Notes under the pieces: model-generated
Databases searched by the model: none
What the model was told of the DNA's origin: nothing
What the model saw: the letters and a program-made list of their open reading frames with translations, nothing else
Program-made: the position numbers and the translations under genes
Source: Thiotrichaceae bacterium
GTDB taxonomy: Bacteria; Pseudomonadota; Gammaproteobacteria; Thiotrichales; Thiotrichaceae
DNA length: 51,162 bases
Direction of reading: 5' to 3'
NCBI GenBank assembly: GCA_026989145.1
Contig: JALSJU010000089.1
Location: forward strand, 1 to 51,162
Part shown: positions 1-8,824 of the stretch, piece after piece
How positions within the stretch are numbered: position 1 is the stretch's first letter
Layout: every line of letters starts with the position of its first letter

Positions 1-88
1 TTCCAGACATTTAAATCCCTTTTGATTTAACACATCTGAATATTACTAAAAACCGGCCAAGCTAGTTGTCGCTAGGCGGTCAAGTTAA

Positions 89-574
89 TTGTCGTCTAAT
101 AACAAGCAAAAGCATCAGCTCAAAGCTTTAACAATTTTAAGAAACAACTCAAAAGAGCGCCCCGAAATCCTACTAAGAGCAAACTTACTTGCAACAACCC
201 ATCAACTTAAAAAAGCACAGAACCTGTTAAAACAATTAGCTGTTAACGCCCCCCAAAGTGAAGCAATTTCGATAGCGTTAGCGGAAGTTTATATTGCTTC
301 AAATCAAGCTCAAAAAGCATGGAAAATCTTAGAACGAATAAAGGTATCAGAGCAAACAAGCCTGCTATTTTTTGAAACAATGCAAAAAGCAGCACGTCTA
401 ACACAGAAAGCTTCTCTCGTATATTTCACCTCAGCACAGCATAATCTACGAATTTCAAAATATAACATCGCAAAAACTCAACTCAAAAGAGCAATTAAGC
501 TGCGTGGCAATGACAAAAACCACTATAAAATGCAGAAAATGTTATCCCTGTTAAATAATTTAATCAAACCCTAA
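89..574 (+). CDS. Small TPR-like helical repeat protein of unknown function
   Basis: The product is about 161 residues, helical and rich in Lys, Gln and Ala. Its central part (roughly residues 25-90) reads like two or three degenerate tetratricopeptide repeats, with phrases such as AQNLLKQLA and AQKAWKILERI. No signal peptide or catalytic motif is visible, so a cytoplasmic or scaffold role is the most that can be inferred. The start is a TTG directly after an in-frame TAA, with AGGCGG about ten bases upstream as a plausible ribosome binding site; no ATG occurs early in this frame. It lies 260 bp upstream of soxX on the same strand. Whether the two are functionally linked cannot be told from the sequence. 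Confidence 0.6.
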   Translation: MSSNNKQKHQLKALTILRNNSKERPEILLRANLLATTHQLKKAQNLLKQLAVNAPQSEAISIALAEVYIASNQAQKAWKILERIKVSEQTSLLFFETMQKAARLTQKASLVYFTSAQHNLRISKYNIAKTQLKRAIKLRGNDKNHYKMQKMLSLLNNLIKP

Positions 575-729
575 CAGGCGATTAAAATTTTAATAACACC
601 GGTTTTAACCATTTATCTCCTACCACTTGAGGCATAAAATTCAATGAAATCAGCCAACATCTGAATATTAAAATGTACTTATATTCTTATACTGCATTGA
701 TTTATAAAGTATTTTTTGCATCGCAAGAT

Positions 730-758
730 TTATTGGAGTATGCTGAACTTCAGATAAT
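730..758 (+). promoter_or_regulatory. Candidate sigma-70 promoter for the sox cluster
   Basis: TTATTG (730-735) and GATAAT (753-758) are separated by 17 bp, an acceptable sigma-70 arrangement about 80 bp upstream of soxX. The soxX ATG is preceded by a strong AGGAGG. No operator could be recognised. The assignment is by motif only. Confidence 0.3.
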
Positions 759-837
759 TTTACGGTGTTGCATATTTAAGCAAGCCTATAAAAGTAAAAA
801 TATCTGCTTATAAGTATTTTTTAATTAGGAGGTTAAT

Positions 838-1197
838 ATGCGAGAAAATTTTCGCATCGTGTCGACAGCATTATCTGCTTTGGCACTTATAGGAGCCATA
901 GGATTTTCAGCAACCGTTAGTGCTGACGATATGGAAGAAGGCAAGAAACTTGCTTTTAACAAGAAAAAAGGTAACTGCCTAGCCTGTCACCTTATTCCAG
1001 GAGGCGATCAACCAGGCAATATTGCACCACCATTAATTGGTATGAAGGCTCGCTTTCCAGATAAAGCAAAACTGCGTACTCAAATAGAAGAACCCCGAAC
1101 AGCAAACCCGAACTCCATGATGCCTCCATTTAAAGCACATGGCGTTCTATCAGAAAAAGAAATTGATAAGGTTGTAGATTTTATCTACAGCCTTTAA
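838..1197 (+). CDS. soxX: SoxX, monohaem cytochrome c subunit of the SoxAX thiosulfate-oxidising complex
   Basis: SoxX partners SoxA in the periplasm, where SoxAX joins thiosulfate to the SoxY carrier cysteine oxidatively. The 119-residue product has a Sec signal peptide (hydrophobic core 10-25, likely cleavage after VSA at 29), one haem-binding CLACH at 47-51, and a C-terminal SMMPPF at 93-98 whose Met 94 or 95 would be the distal haem ligand. The sequence between them (GNIAPPLIGMKARFPD) is typical of SoxX. It is the first gene of soxX-Y-Z-A and has a very strong AGGAGG ribosome site. No soxB or soxCD is present in this window. Confidence 0.93.
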   Translation: MRENFRIVSTALSALALIGAIGFSATVSADDMEEGKKLAFNKKKGNCLACHLIPGGDQPGNIAPPLIGMKARFPDKAKLRTQIEEPRTANPNSMMPPFKAHGVLSEKEIDKVVDFIYSL

Positions 1198-1247
1198 CAA
1201 TATCTTCGATATTTAAACCAAACTAATTTTCAATAGAGGAAAATTTA

Positions 1248-1712
1248 ATGAAACGTAGAAGTTTTCTAAAAAGCACTATCGTAGCAAGCGCAACCGGCGT
1301 TGCTGTTAGTGCGGGCATTTTAAGCCCAAACATGGCGTTAGCTGAAAAGCATGGTAACGACCCTTTTAAAGCAAAGTCCGTTGATGAAGTATTAAAAATG
1401 CTTGGTGCAACAGATGCCGAAGCATCTGACAAGATTAAAATTAAAGCACCAGAAATTGCAGAAAATGGCGCGGTTGTGCCCGTTACCATCACGTCTGAAA
1501 TTGAAGGTACGACTGAAATTATCTCAATTTCTTCAAAGAACCCAACACCACTTGCAGCAAAGTACACGTTTGGAGAAGGAGCTGCACCTTCAATTAAATC
1601 TCGTTTAAAAATGGGTAAATCAGGTGATGTTATCGCGCTAGTAAAAGCAGGTGACAAATTCTACACAGCGAAAGCAGGTGTTAAGGTAACTAAAGGCGGC
1701 TGCGGAGGCTAA
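1248..1712 (+). CDS. soxY: SoxY, sulfur-carrier subunit of SoxYZ
   Basis: SoxY carries sulfur intermediates covalently on a C-terminal cysteine during periplasmic thiosulfate oxidation. The 154-residue product starts with a Tat-type signal (MKRRSFLKS, then a hydrophobic stretch to about residue 32). It ends in the diagnostic KGGCGG, in which Cys152 is the swinging-arm carrier residue. The start follows a GAGGA ribosome site. It lies 50 bp after soxX, and soxZ begins 4 bp after its stop, so the two are co-translated. SoxYZ heterodimers are normally exported together on the SoxY Tat signal, which fits the absence of a signal in SoxZ here. Confidence 0.94.
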   Translation: MKRRSFLKSTIVASATGVAVSAGILSPNMALAEKHGNDPFKAKSVDEVLKMLGATDAEASDKIKIKAPEIAENGAVVPVTITSEIEGTTEIISISSKNPTPLAAKYTFGEGAAPSIKSRLKMGKSGDVIALVKAGDKFYTAKAGVKVTKGGCGG

Positions 1713-1716
1713 TATC

Positions 1717-2037
1717 ATGGCAAAATCAACAATTAAATTACGTACAAAAGATAAAGGTGGCAAGATTCAAGTTAAAGCTTTAATCACGCACCCTATGCAT
1801 ACTGGTCTTGTAAAAGATAAAAAAACTGGCAAAAAAATCCCCGCACAATACATTACAGAAGTACTTGTAGAAGCGAATGGGAAACCAGTTTTAACCGCTA
1901 ACTGGAGTGGTTCTATCTCAAAAAACCCATTCCTTTCTTTTAAATATGCGGGTAAAGAAGGCGATAAAATCAAATTGAGCTGGAAAGACAATACCGGTAA
2001 AAGTGATTCAATTGAAAAGACTGTTGGCAAAAAATAA
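1717..2037 (+). CDS. soxZ: SoxZ, partner subunit of the SoxYZ carrier
   Basis: SoxZ is the small Ig-like beta-sandwich partner of SoxY. The 106-residue product has no signal peptide, as expected for a protein co-exported with SoxY. It shows typical SoxZ phrases: an N-terminal IKLRTK, THPMHTGLVKD near residue 24, and NPFLSFKY around residue 70. Its ribosome site (GGAGG) lies inside the end of soxY, four bases separate the genes, and translational coupling is likely. The reading frame is complete and of normal family length. Confidence 0.93.
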   Translation: MAKSTIKLRTKDKGGKIQVKALITHPMHTGLVKDKKTGKKIPAQYITEVLVEANGKPVLTANWSGSISKNPFLSFKYAGKEGDKIKLSWKDNTGKSDSIEKTVGKK

Positions 2038-2113
2038 TTGCTAATCACTAACTTTTAATATGTATGCTACTTTCTGCTATCAAATGATGGCAGAAGGTTG
2101 TTTAGGAGGAATA

Positions 2114-2947
2114 ATGAGAAAGATTATAGGAGCAGCTGCTCTAGTATCATTAATGCTATCTCCTCTGCTAACTGCACAGGCTTCTACGCCTGCAGAAGAC
2201 AGAGAAGCATTTAGAGAATATTTTAAAAAGAATATGCCAAGTGATGATTTGGCAGATTATAAAAACGGTATTTACGCTTTTAACAAAGATGCGCGTGCCC
2301 AGTGGGAAGAAATTGAAGAATTTCCTCCTTATGAAATTCAACTAGACGAAGGTGAAGAGCTTTGGGATAAGAAATTTGCTAACGGCAAATCATTCGAAAG
2401 TTGCTTAGGAAAACTCGATACTATTCGTGCTAAGTACCCGCACTTTGATGAAAAGAACGATACTATCGTTACGCTTGAAGGTAGCATTAATAAATGTTTA
2501 ACTGAGAATGGCGAAAAGCCACTGAAGTGGAAGAAAGGTAAAATGGCATCGTTGTCAGGTTACATTGCTCGCGCTGCCAACGGCCAAAAGATTAAGGTTG
2601 AAGTTAAAGGCGACAAAGCACTTGCTTGGTACAATAAAGGCAAAAACTTCTTTTACGCTAAACGTGGTCAATTAAATCTCTCATGTGCAGATTGTCACGT
2701 GTACAATGCAAGTAAATGGATTCGTGGCGACAACCTTGGCCCTGCGCTAGGTCACCCGACTCACTTCCCAGTTTTTCGTTCTAAATGGGGCGAGCTAGGT
2801 ACACTACACCGCCGTTATGGTGGTTGCAACAAACAGGTTAGAGCTAAACCATTTAAAGCACAAAGTGACGAGTACAAAGCTTTAGAGTACTTCCAAGCTG
2901 TTATGTCTGATGGATTAGAAATAAACGGACCAGGCGCACGAAAGTAA
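2114..2947 (+). CDS. soxA: SoxA, catalytic cytochrome subunit of SoxAX (single-haem type)
   Basis: SoxA with SoxX forms the c-type cytochrome that couples thiosulfate to SoxY. The start at 2114 is chosen because AGGAGGA precedes it at 2104-2110 and it opens a clean signal peptide (MRKIIGAAALVSL, cleavage near QAS); an ATG 54 bases upstream would add an unlikely tail. One CXXCH is present (CADCH at residues 191-195). The active-site cysteine lies in RRYGGCNKQ (Cys238), which normally carries the cysteine persulfide ligand. The N-terminal domain keeps two cysteines (ESCLG and NKCL) but has no haem motif there, so this is the monohaem SoxA class. It is the last gene of the cluster. Confidence 0.93.
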   Translation: MRKIIGAAALVSLMLSPLLTAQASTPAEDREAFREYFKKNMPSDDLADYKNGIYAFNKDARAQWEEIEEFPPYEIQLDEGEELWDKKFANGKSFESCLGKLDTIRAKYPHFDEKNDTIVTLEGSINKCLTENGEKPLKWKKGKMASLSGYIARAANGQKIKVEVKGDKALAWYNKGKNFFYAKRGQLNLSCADCHVYNASKWIRGDNLGPALGHPTHFPVFRSKWGELGTLHRRYGGCNKQVRAKPFKAQSDEYKALEYFQAVMSDGLEINGPGARK

Positions 2948-2970
2948 CGTAGCCTAGAAAGTTGATTAAA

Positions 2971-2997
2971 AAGCCCGAGCTAATCGGGCTTTTTTTC
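2971..2997 (+). terminator. Rho-independent terminator of the sox cluster
   Basis: AAGCCCGA (2971-2978), a five-base loop, then TCGGGCTT (2984-2991) run into a T tract ending at 2997. It lies 24 bp after the soxA stop and separates the sox cluster from the next gene. Confidence 0.9.
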
Positions 2998-3069
2998 GCC
3001 TGTTTCTTGCCTTAATGAAGAATTCTTCGTACTCTAAGCCTACACTCCTTACAAGCAACTGGTGTAACA

Positions 3070-3720
3070 ATGGATTTAGAACAAGCACGTTTTAATATGA
3101 TCGAACAGCAGATCCGCCCGTGGTCAGTATTGGATAAAACCGTACTACAAACAATGAGTGATATTCCTCGTGATATATTTACCCCTGAGTCATTAGTTTC
3201 AATGGCGTATGCTGACGTCGAAGTCCCTATTGGTCATGATGAGACGATGATGTTTCCTCGCATTGAAGGCCGCATGTTACAAGAATTAGAGATAGATATT
3301 GATGATGAATGTCTAGAGATTGGTACTGGCAGTGGCTTTGTTACAGCTTGCATGGCAACAATGGCGAATCATGTCGAGAGCATTGATATTTATGATGATT
3401 TTCTAGAAAGTGCAACGCAAAAATTTGAGAAAGTTAATATCTCAAATATTCAACTAAGCAATCAAGATGCCTTATCTATGGACAACGCCAGTAAACAATA
3501 TGATGCCATTGCGGTAACCAGCTCACTACCTGAATATATACCAATATTCGAACAACTCTTAAAACCTAATGGGCGGTTATTTATTATTATCGGGATAGAT
3601 GAAACGATGCATGCTTTAAAAGTCGTACGGAAAGACAATTCTTTTATTCGTCAAAGCTTATTTGAAACAAAACTTAAAAAAATGGTGGGTGCAAAAGAGA
3701 TTACGAAATTTTCATTTTAG
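3070..3720 (+). CDS. Protein-L-isoaspartate O-methyltransferase-like (PCMT family) protein
   Basis: This is a 216-residue SAM-dependent methyltransferase of the PCMT fold. The SAM-binding motif I is CLEIGTGSGFVTA at about residues 81-93, followed by an acidic loop (SIDIYDDF). The stretch IGHDETMMFPRIEGRMLQEL replaces the G-Q-T-I-S-Q-P substrate loop of classical Pcm, as in the divergent PCMT-like proteins encoded next to tolC in many Proteobacteria. The true substrate is therefore uncertain. It stands 66 bp upstream of the TolC-type gene on the same strand, a recurrent pairing that hints at an envelope-related role. Confidence 0.8.
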   Translation: MDLEQARFNMIEQQIRPWSVLDKTVLQTMSDIPRDIFTPESLVSMAYADVEVPIGHDETMMFPRIEGRMLQELEIDIDDECLEIGTGSGFVTACMATMANHVESIDIYDDFLESATQKFEKVNISNIQLSNQDALSMDNASKQYDAIAVTSSLPEYIPIFEQLLKPNGRLFIIIGIDETMHALKVVRKDNSFIRQSLFETKLKKMVGAKEITKFSF

Positions 3721-3786
3721 TTTAAGGTTCTTCTGCTTTAATGTTTAATTGTCGTATAATTACCCATACTCTTAATCGCCAATTTT

Positions 3787-5190
3787 ATGGATTATATAAT
3801 GTTACAATCAAAAAATCGTCGCTCACTTGGTCGCCTACTTAACCTATCCATTGCAACAAGCGTCCTGATGCTTCCTTTAAAAGCTGAAACTTTATTTCAA
3901 GTTTACCAGCAAGCAAAACAAAGTGACGCACAATTAAAAGCCAGTGAAGCGGGCTATTTGGCAACACTAGAGAAGAAGGCGCAAGTGCTATCTGCATCAA
4001 AACCCCGTGTTGATTTGGGCGGATCGGCTACTTACAACCTGCAGCAAATTGAAAGAACCGGCAGAGGTGATGGTGGCGGGGCTTTTCTGAACTTTGGTTA
4101 CGACTTAACCCTCACCAAACCATTAATTCGTCGAGAATTAAAAGCCCAAGAAAACCAAGTTGACGCGGTTATACTACAAGCAAAGGCAGGTTTAGAAGCT
4201 GAACGACAAAACCTAATCATCCGTGTAGCAGAGGCTTATTTCCAGTTTTTAAAAGCAAAAGACTCCTACGCCTTTGCTAATACTGAGAAAGACGCTGTAA
4301 GTCGCCAGTTACACCAAGTTAAGGCCTATTTTGATGCGGGACGTTCAGCAATTACCGATGTTAAAGAAGCTCAAGCTCGCTACTTTCAATCAAATGCTCA
4401 AGTTGTAATCGCTAAACAACAAATTGATTTAGCCCGCGAAAATTTACGCTCAATCACCAATAAGTACTACAAAAGCCTAAGTGGCGCGGCTCAAAATACA
4501 CCTTTATTAATTCCAAAACCCAACAATATTGATCTATGGTCTAAGTCGGCGATTGAAAATAGCAAACAAGTCCTCGCTGCAAAGCACGCTGTATCGGTTG
4601 CTCAAAGAAGCATAGATATTGAGCGTGCTGCTAAATCAGCAACATTAGATCTATTTGCCAAGCATGCCGGTAATTCAACCCATGGGGAGACACAGTTTGA
4701 TCGTGATAAGTTTGATGCATCTATCGGGGTGCAGTTTAAAATGCCAATCTACAGAGGCGGAAATATATCCTCAAAGATTCGTGAAGCCCGCCACAAACTT
4801 CACCAAGCTCAACAACAACTAGAAGCACAAAAACGCGCGGTGACTCAACAATCACGCGCAGCTTACACCACAATAATATCTGGACTATCACAAGTTAAAG
4901 CATTTAAACAAGTGCTAAACTCCAACCAAGTTGCGGCACGTGCAACCCAAGCTGGCTTTGAGGCTGGAACCCGTACCGCTGTTGATGTACTGCTAGCTTT
5001 ACGTGAATCCTTCAGAGCCAAACGGGATTATTCTAGCGCACGTTATGACTTTTTATTGAACACACTTAAGCTAAAACAAGCGACTGGCACTCTTTCAGAA
5101 GCTGACTTACAGTCTTTAAGCAAATTGTTAAATAAAAAAGTGATTGATAAAAAAGCTAAAACTGCATTTAAACACAAGAAAAAGAAATAA
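3787..5190 (+). CDS. tolC: TolC-family outer-membrane efflux/type I secretion channel
   Basis: The 467-residue product has an N-terminal signal (MLPLKAETLFQVY marks the mature start) and the alternating long helices typical of TolC. Two repeated halves each contain an AYF/AYT helix and motifs such as AGRSAITDVKEAQARYFQS (about 190-210) and AGTRTAVDVLLALRE (about 396-410). TolC trimers form the outer-membrane and periplasmic duct for RND, ABC or type I exporters. The Lys-rich tail (KAFKHKKKK-like) is common in TolC. A second ATG lies 12 bases downstream of the chosen start. No exporter partner is encoded in this window, so its substrates are unknown. Confidence 0.88.
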   Translation: MDYIMLQSKNRRSLGRLLNLSIATSVLMLPLKAETLFQVYQQAKQSDAQLKASEAGYLATLEKKAQVLSASKPRVDLGGSATYNLQQIERTGRGDGGGAFLNFGYDLTLTKPLIRRELKAQENQVDAVILQAKAGLEAERQNLIIRVAEAYFQFLKAKDSYAFANTEKDAVSRQLHQVKAYFDAGRSAITDVKEAQARYFQSNAQVVIAKQQIDLARENLRSITNKYYKSLSGAAQNTPLLIPKPNNIDLWSKSAIENSKQVLAAKHAVSVAQRSIDIERAAKSATLDLFAKHAGNSTHGETQFDRDKFDASIGVQFKMPIYRGGNISSKIREARHKLHQAQQQLEAQKRAVTQQSRAAYTTIISGLSQVKAFKQVLNSNQVAARATQAGFEAGTRTAVDVLLALRESFRAKRDYSSARYDFLLNTLKLKQATGTLSEADLQSLSKLLNKKVIDKKAKTAFKHKKKK

Positions 5191-5194
5191 TAAC

Positions 5195-5231
5195 CTAGTT
5201 AGGTTTGAAACTTACGGAGTTTCAGACCTAG
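5195..5231. repeat. Imperfect hairpin between the convergent tolC and gatB genes
   Basis: AGGTTTGAAACT (5201-5212) pairs with AGTTTCAGACCT (5218-5229) around TACGG, with a single G-T pair, and both arms are flanked by CTAG. There is no T tract, so it is not a classical terminator, though it could stop transcription in either direction. AATAACCTAGTT at its left edge is identical to part of the family A element termini found at 9306 and 18511. The following 90 bp also contain AAGCTCATAAAGCATC, resembling the family A interior. It may be a degraded relative of that family. Confidence 0.45.
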
Positions 5232-5326
5232 ATTCTTTCAAGTTCAAGACAGCCTACGAGCTTACCCACTCCAAACCTCTCGTTATTAGCTAGGCAAGCT
5301 CATAAAGCATCCATACTTGAATTATC

Positions 5327-6763
5327 TCACCCTTTGAGCTTATCTTTTAACAAGTCATTCACCTGTGCTGGGTTTGCCTTACCTTGCGATGCTTTCATCA
5401 CTTGACCCACAAAAAAACCAAAGACTTTTTCCTTACCACTGCGGTATTGTTCTACTTGTGCAGGATTATTTGTAATAATTTCATCAATTAATGCCTCAAT
5501 CGCACCTGAGTCGGTAATTTGTTTTAAACCTTTGCTTTCGATTATTTCATCGGCTGTTTTGCCTTCTCCTGCCCATAGCGCTTGAAACACTTCTTTGGCA
5601 ATTTTACCTGAGATTGTTTTATCTGCGATACGGCTTACCAAACTACTCAACATTTCGGCACTAACCGGAGACTGGCTAATCTCCAAATCATCGTTATTAA
5701 GGTGGCTCGATAACTCGCCGATCACCCAGTTAGCGGATAACTTTGCCTCATTGCTACTTTTTGCCACCGCTTCAAAATAATCAGCAACCTCCCGACTTGT
5801 CGTTAGCACCCCTGCGTCATAATCAGTTAGCGCATACTCATCCATAAAGCGTTTATATTTTGCCTGTGGCAACTCTGGCATCGTTGCACGCACGGTTTCG
5901 ATAAATTCATCGGTAATTTCTATGGGTAATAAATCAGGGTCAGGAAAATAGCGATAATCATTCGCTTCTTCTTTTGAGCGCATCGAGCGAGTTTCATTTT
6001 TATCAGGGTCATACAAACGTGTTTCTTGGACAACCTCACCACCATCTTCAATAATGTCAATTTGGCGCTCAATTTCAATATTAATCGCACGTTCAACAAA
6101 ACGGAACGAGTTAATGTTTTTTAACTCGGCACGCGTGCCTAGCTCTTTTTGACCTTTGGGCCGCACCGATACATTAGCATCACAACGAAAAGAACCTTCC
6201 TGTAAGTTGCCGTCATTAATTCCTAAATATTGCACCAGTGCATGGATTTTTTTCATGTAAGCAACCGCTTCTTTTGCCGATGACATATCCGGTTCTGAAA
6301 CAATCTCTAACAACGGTGTGCCTGAGCGGTTTAAATCAATACCCGTCATACCCGCATAATCCTTGTGTAACGACTTCCCCGCATCTTGCTCAAGATGCGC
6401 GCGCGTCACACCTATGCGTTTAGTTTCTCCATTCTCTAACAGAATATCCATATGACCCAGCTCTACAATTGGCTTATCAAACTGACTAATTTGGTAACCT
6501 TGTGGCAAATCAGGGTAGAAATAGTTTTTACGCGCAAACACATTACCACGTCCAATAGGTGCATCAATCGCCAAACCAAATAACGTCGCCATGCGTACCG
6601 CCTCAGTATTTAGCACGGGCAATACACCAGGCATCGCAAGGTCAACCACATTCGCTTGAGTATTCGGCTGTTGCCCGTACTCGGTAGATGAACCTGAAAA
6701 AAGTTTTGATTTTGTTGAGAGCTGGGCATGTATTTCTAGCCCGATGACTGTTTCCCATTCCAT
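5327..6763 (-). CDS. gatB: Aspartyl/glutamyl-tRNA amidotransferase subunit B
   Basis: GatB activates Glu-tRNA(Gln) and/or Asp-tRNA(Asn) by ATP-dependent phosphorylation and transfers ammonia supplied by GatA. The start at 6763 ([15 protein letters not shown]) is chosen because GGAGAA precedes it and the length becomes 478 residues, typical of GatB; a longer frame would add 15 Arg-rich residues read from the end of gatA. Family hallmarks include [28 protein letters not shown] and the C-terminal YqeY-like domain with [11 protein letters not shown]. It is the last gene of gatC-gatA-gatB, beginning two bases after the gatA stop. Its presence suggests an indirect route to Gln-tRNA or Asn-tRNA. Confidence 0.95.
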   Translation of the reverse strand: MEWETVIGLEIHAQLSTKSKLFSGSSTEYGQQPNTQANVVDLAMPGVLPVLNTEAVRMATLFGLAIDAPIGRGNVFARKNYFYPDLPQGYQISQFDKPIVELGHMDILLENGETKRIGVTRAHLEQDAGKSLHKDYAGMTGIDLNRSGTPLLEIVSEPDMSSAKEAVAYMKKIHALVQYLGINDGNLQEGSFRCDANVSVRPKGQKELGTRAELKNINSFRFVERAINIEIERQIDIIEDGGEVVQETRLYDPDKNETRSMRSKEEANDYRYFPDPDLLPIEITDEFIETVRATMPELPQAKYKRFMDEYALTDYDAGVLTTSREVADYFEAVAKSSNEAKLSANWVIGELSSHLNNDDLEISQSPVSAEMLSSLVSRIADKTISGKIAKEVFQALWAGEGKTADEIIESKGLKQITDSGAIEALIDEIITNNPAQVEQYRSGKEKVFGFFVGQVMKASQGKANPAQVNDLLKDKLKG

Positions 6764-6765
6764 TT

Positions 6766-8235
6766 CTATTCTTCTCCTGCGTAGGCGCTGGGCATTTTTA
6801 TATGCCAATCGGTCACCTGCTGGTATTGATGTGCAACATTAAGAATTTTAGCTTCTTCAAAGTAATTGCCGATAATTTGTAAACCCACCGGCAATCGATT
6901 TTCAGCCGAAAAACCTGCCGGCACGGACATACCGGTTAGCCCTGCTAAATTTAACGATAAAGTATAAATATCGGATAAATACATACTGATAGGATCATCC
7001 GACTTTTCACCAATCTTAAATGCCGTTTCTGGCGCGACAGGCCCCATAATCACATCTACTTTTTCAAACGCTTGTTTAAAGTCTTCGCTAATTAAGCGAC
7101 GGATTTTCTGTGCTTTTAAGTAATAAGCATCGTAGTAACCTGCTGAAAGCGCATAAGTACCCGTCATAATTCGACGCTTAACCTCACTACCAAAGCCTTC
7201 ACCACGGGAACGCATATACATATCAGTCAGATCTTTTGGCTCATCACAACGGTATCCATAACGCACCCCATCAAAACGAGATAAGTTAGAAGAGGCTTCG
7301 GCTGGCGCGATCACATAATAGGAAGGAATCGCTAAGTGAGTATTAGGCAGACTAATTTCAATAATTTCTGCACCAAGTTTTTTGTAAGCTTTAATCGCTT
7401 CATTCACCACATCAGTAACGTTTGAGTCCAAGCCTTTATCAAAAAACTCCTTTGGCAAGCCAATTTTTAAGCCTTGCAAAGAGTCGTTTAAGTTTGCAGA
7501 AAAATCAGGCACATCCTGCTCTACCGAGGTTGAATCTTTGTCATCAAATCCAGACATTGCACTTAAAACTAAGGCGCAATCTTCGGCCGATGTTGCGAAC
7601 ACACCTCCTTGATCCAAACTCGAAGCATAGGCGATCATCCCAAAGCGTGAAACTCGCCCATACGTTGGTTTGATGCCCGTAATCCCTGTTAATGAGGCAG
7701 GTTGGCGAATGGAACCTCCGGTATCTGTACCTAATGATACTGGAGCTAACTTTGCCGCCACCGCAACTGCACTCCCTCCAGATGAACCACCCGGTACACG
7801 CGCTAAATCCCACGGATTTTTACTAGCACCATAAAAAGAATTCTCATTGGATGAACCCATCGCAAACTCATCCATATTGGTTTTACCTAACATCGGCATG
7901 CCCGCTTGGGTAAGCTTTTCAACCGCCGTTGCGGTGTATGGCGCGATAAAATTATCGAGCATTTTGGAGGCGCAAGAAGTACGCACACCTTCGGTGCAAA
8001 ACAAATCTTTGTAGGCAATCGGTATGCCCGTTAAGGCAGTCGCTGATCCAGCAGCAATCTGCTCATCAGCCACTTTTGCAGCACTTAATGCTTGCTCTTC
8101 CGTCACCGTGATAAAAGCATTCAAATCTGTATCGTAGGTTGAGATGCGTTGCAAAAAATATTGAGTTAACTCAACACTGCTAAACTCGCCCGACTGTAAG
8201 CCCGCACTTAATTCTATTAATGATTTCTGTTTCAT
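6766..8235 (-). CDS. gatA: Aspartyl/glutamyl-tRNA amidotransferase subunit A
   Basis: GatA is the glutaminase subunit: it hydrolyses glutamine and channels ammonia to GatB. The 489-residue product is an amidase-signature enzyme with the complete Ser-cisSer-Lys triad. Lys76 lies in IAYKD, Ser151 in VPGGSSGGS and nucleophile Ser175 in [13 protein letters not shown]. Length and motifs match the family. Its ATG overlaps the gatC stop by one base (TAATG), and gatB starts two bases after its own stop, so the three subunits are translated as one coupled set. Confidence 0.96.
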   Translation of the reverse strand: MKQKSLIELSAGLQSGEFSSVELTQYFLQRISTYDTDLNAFITVTEEQALSAAKVADEQIAAGSATALTGIPIAYKDLFCTEGVRTSCASKMLDNFIAPYTATAVEKLTQAGMPMLGKTNMDEFAMGSSNENSFYGASKNPWDLARVPGGSSGGSAVAVAAKLAPVSLGTDTGGSIRQPASLTGITGIKPTYGRVSRFGMIAYASSLDQGGVFATSAEDCALVLSAMSGFDDKDSTSVEQDVPDFSANLNDSLQGLKIGLPKEFFDKGLDSNVTDVVNEAIKAYKKLGAEIIEISLPNTHLAIPSYYVIAPAEASSNLSRFDGVRYGYRCDEPKDLTDMYMRSRGEGFGSEVKRRIMTGTYALSAGYYDAYYLKAQKIRRLISEDFKQAFEKVDVIMGPVAPETAFKIGEKSDDPISMYLSDIYTLSLNLAGLTGMSVPAGFSAENRLPVGLQIIGNYFEEAKILNVAHQYQQVTDWHIKMPSAYAGEE

Positions 8236-8522
8236 TAGTCCAACACCTTCGGTACTAAAAATAAGCCATCTTCTGTTAATGGCGCATTCGACAATAACTT
8301 TTCACGTTGATCAATCTCGGTCACCACATCATCACGCAAGCGTTGCATCGCATCTTGCGGATGCGCCATAGGCTCAATATCATCAACTTTTTGAGCATTC
8401 ATCTGCTCGACCAAACCAAAAATACTGGAGAGATCTTGAGAGTACTCCTCAATGTTTTCTTCTTGAATGGATAACCTTGCAAGAAAGGCTATTTTTTTGA
8501 CTTCGTCGACTGTCAAAGACAT
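8235..8522 (-). CDS. gatC: Aspartyl/glutamyl-tRNA amidotransferase subunit C
   Basis: GatC is the small subunit that wraps around GatA and stabilises the GatA-GatB complex. The 95-residue product has the usual layout: an N-terminal helix ([16 protein letters not shown]), a helical linker ending [10 protein letters not shown], the PMAHP motif near residue 67, then LRDDVV and a C-terminal FLVPKVLD. It is the first gene of the gatCAB operon and overlaps gatA by one base. It is divergent from the palindrome-bearing intergenic region upstream. Confidence 0.95.
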   Translation of the reverse strand: MSLTVDEVKKIAFLARLSIQEENIEEYSQDLSSIFGLVEQMNAQKVDDIEPMAHPQDAMQRLRDDVVTEIDQREKLLSNAPLTEDGLFLVPKVLD

Positions 8523-8824
8523 AGTAAATTTACCGTTTTATTAATTAACCGGAAAGATTTTTTAAGACTGGGAATTTAGCATATTGCCGCAAAACAAGAA
8601 ATGGGTATTAATGTGTAACACAAATAAAAAATGGCGCTTATTCAGCTAGTTATAACTTAAAATATATATCGCAATACTCTTGCAAGCGATTGATTTGAAA
8701 AGAAACTATTGTTATCCCTACCTAAATATTATATCCTCTCTAACTATTAACTATCGATTAAGCATGCTTAATCAATAGTTAATATTAAAAATAAACAATA
8801 CATATTTATAAAAAGGGGACAACA
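8523..8824. other. Divergent intergenic region between gatC and the small secreted protein gene
   Basis: These 302 bp separate minus-strand gatC from the plus-strand gene at 8825 and must hold both promoters. The DNA is very AT-rich, and no convincing promoter hexamer pair could be chosen. The standout is the palindrome at 8745-8784, listed separately. No open frame of interest is present. Confidence 0.6.
8745..8784. repeat. 40-bp near-perfect palindrome upstream of the small secreted protein gene
   Basis: The sequence is self-complementary about a centre between 8764 and 8765 (GATTAAGCATGCTTAATC at the core). The two sides pair throughout, with one mismatch (8755 with 8774). It ends about 40 bp before the ATG at 8825. 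It has essentially no loop and no T tract, so it is more likely a protein-binding operator or a cruciform-forming site than a terminator. Confidence 0.8.

Noticed and set aside
1223-1657. Long open frame on the minus strand opposite soxY
   Set aside because: It is the antisense shadow of a well-identified gene and has no start signals of its own.
5201-5229. Hairpin as a standard rho-independent terminator for tolC
   Set aside because: There is no T tract on either strand, so it is listed as a repeat or hairpin instead.
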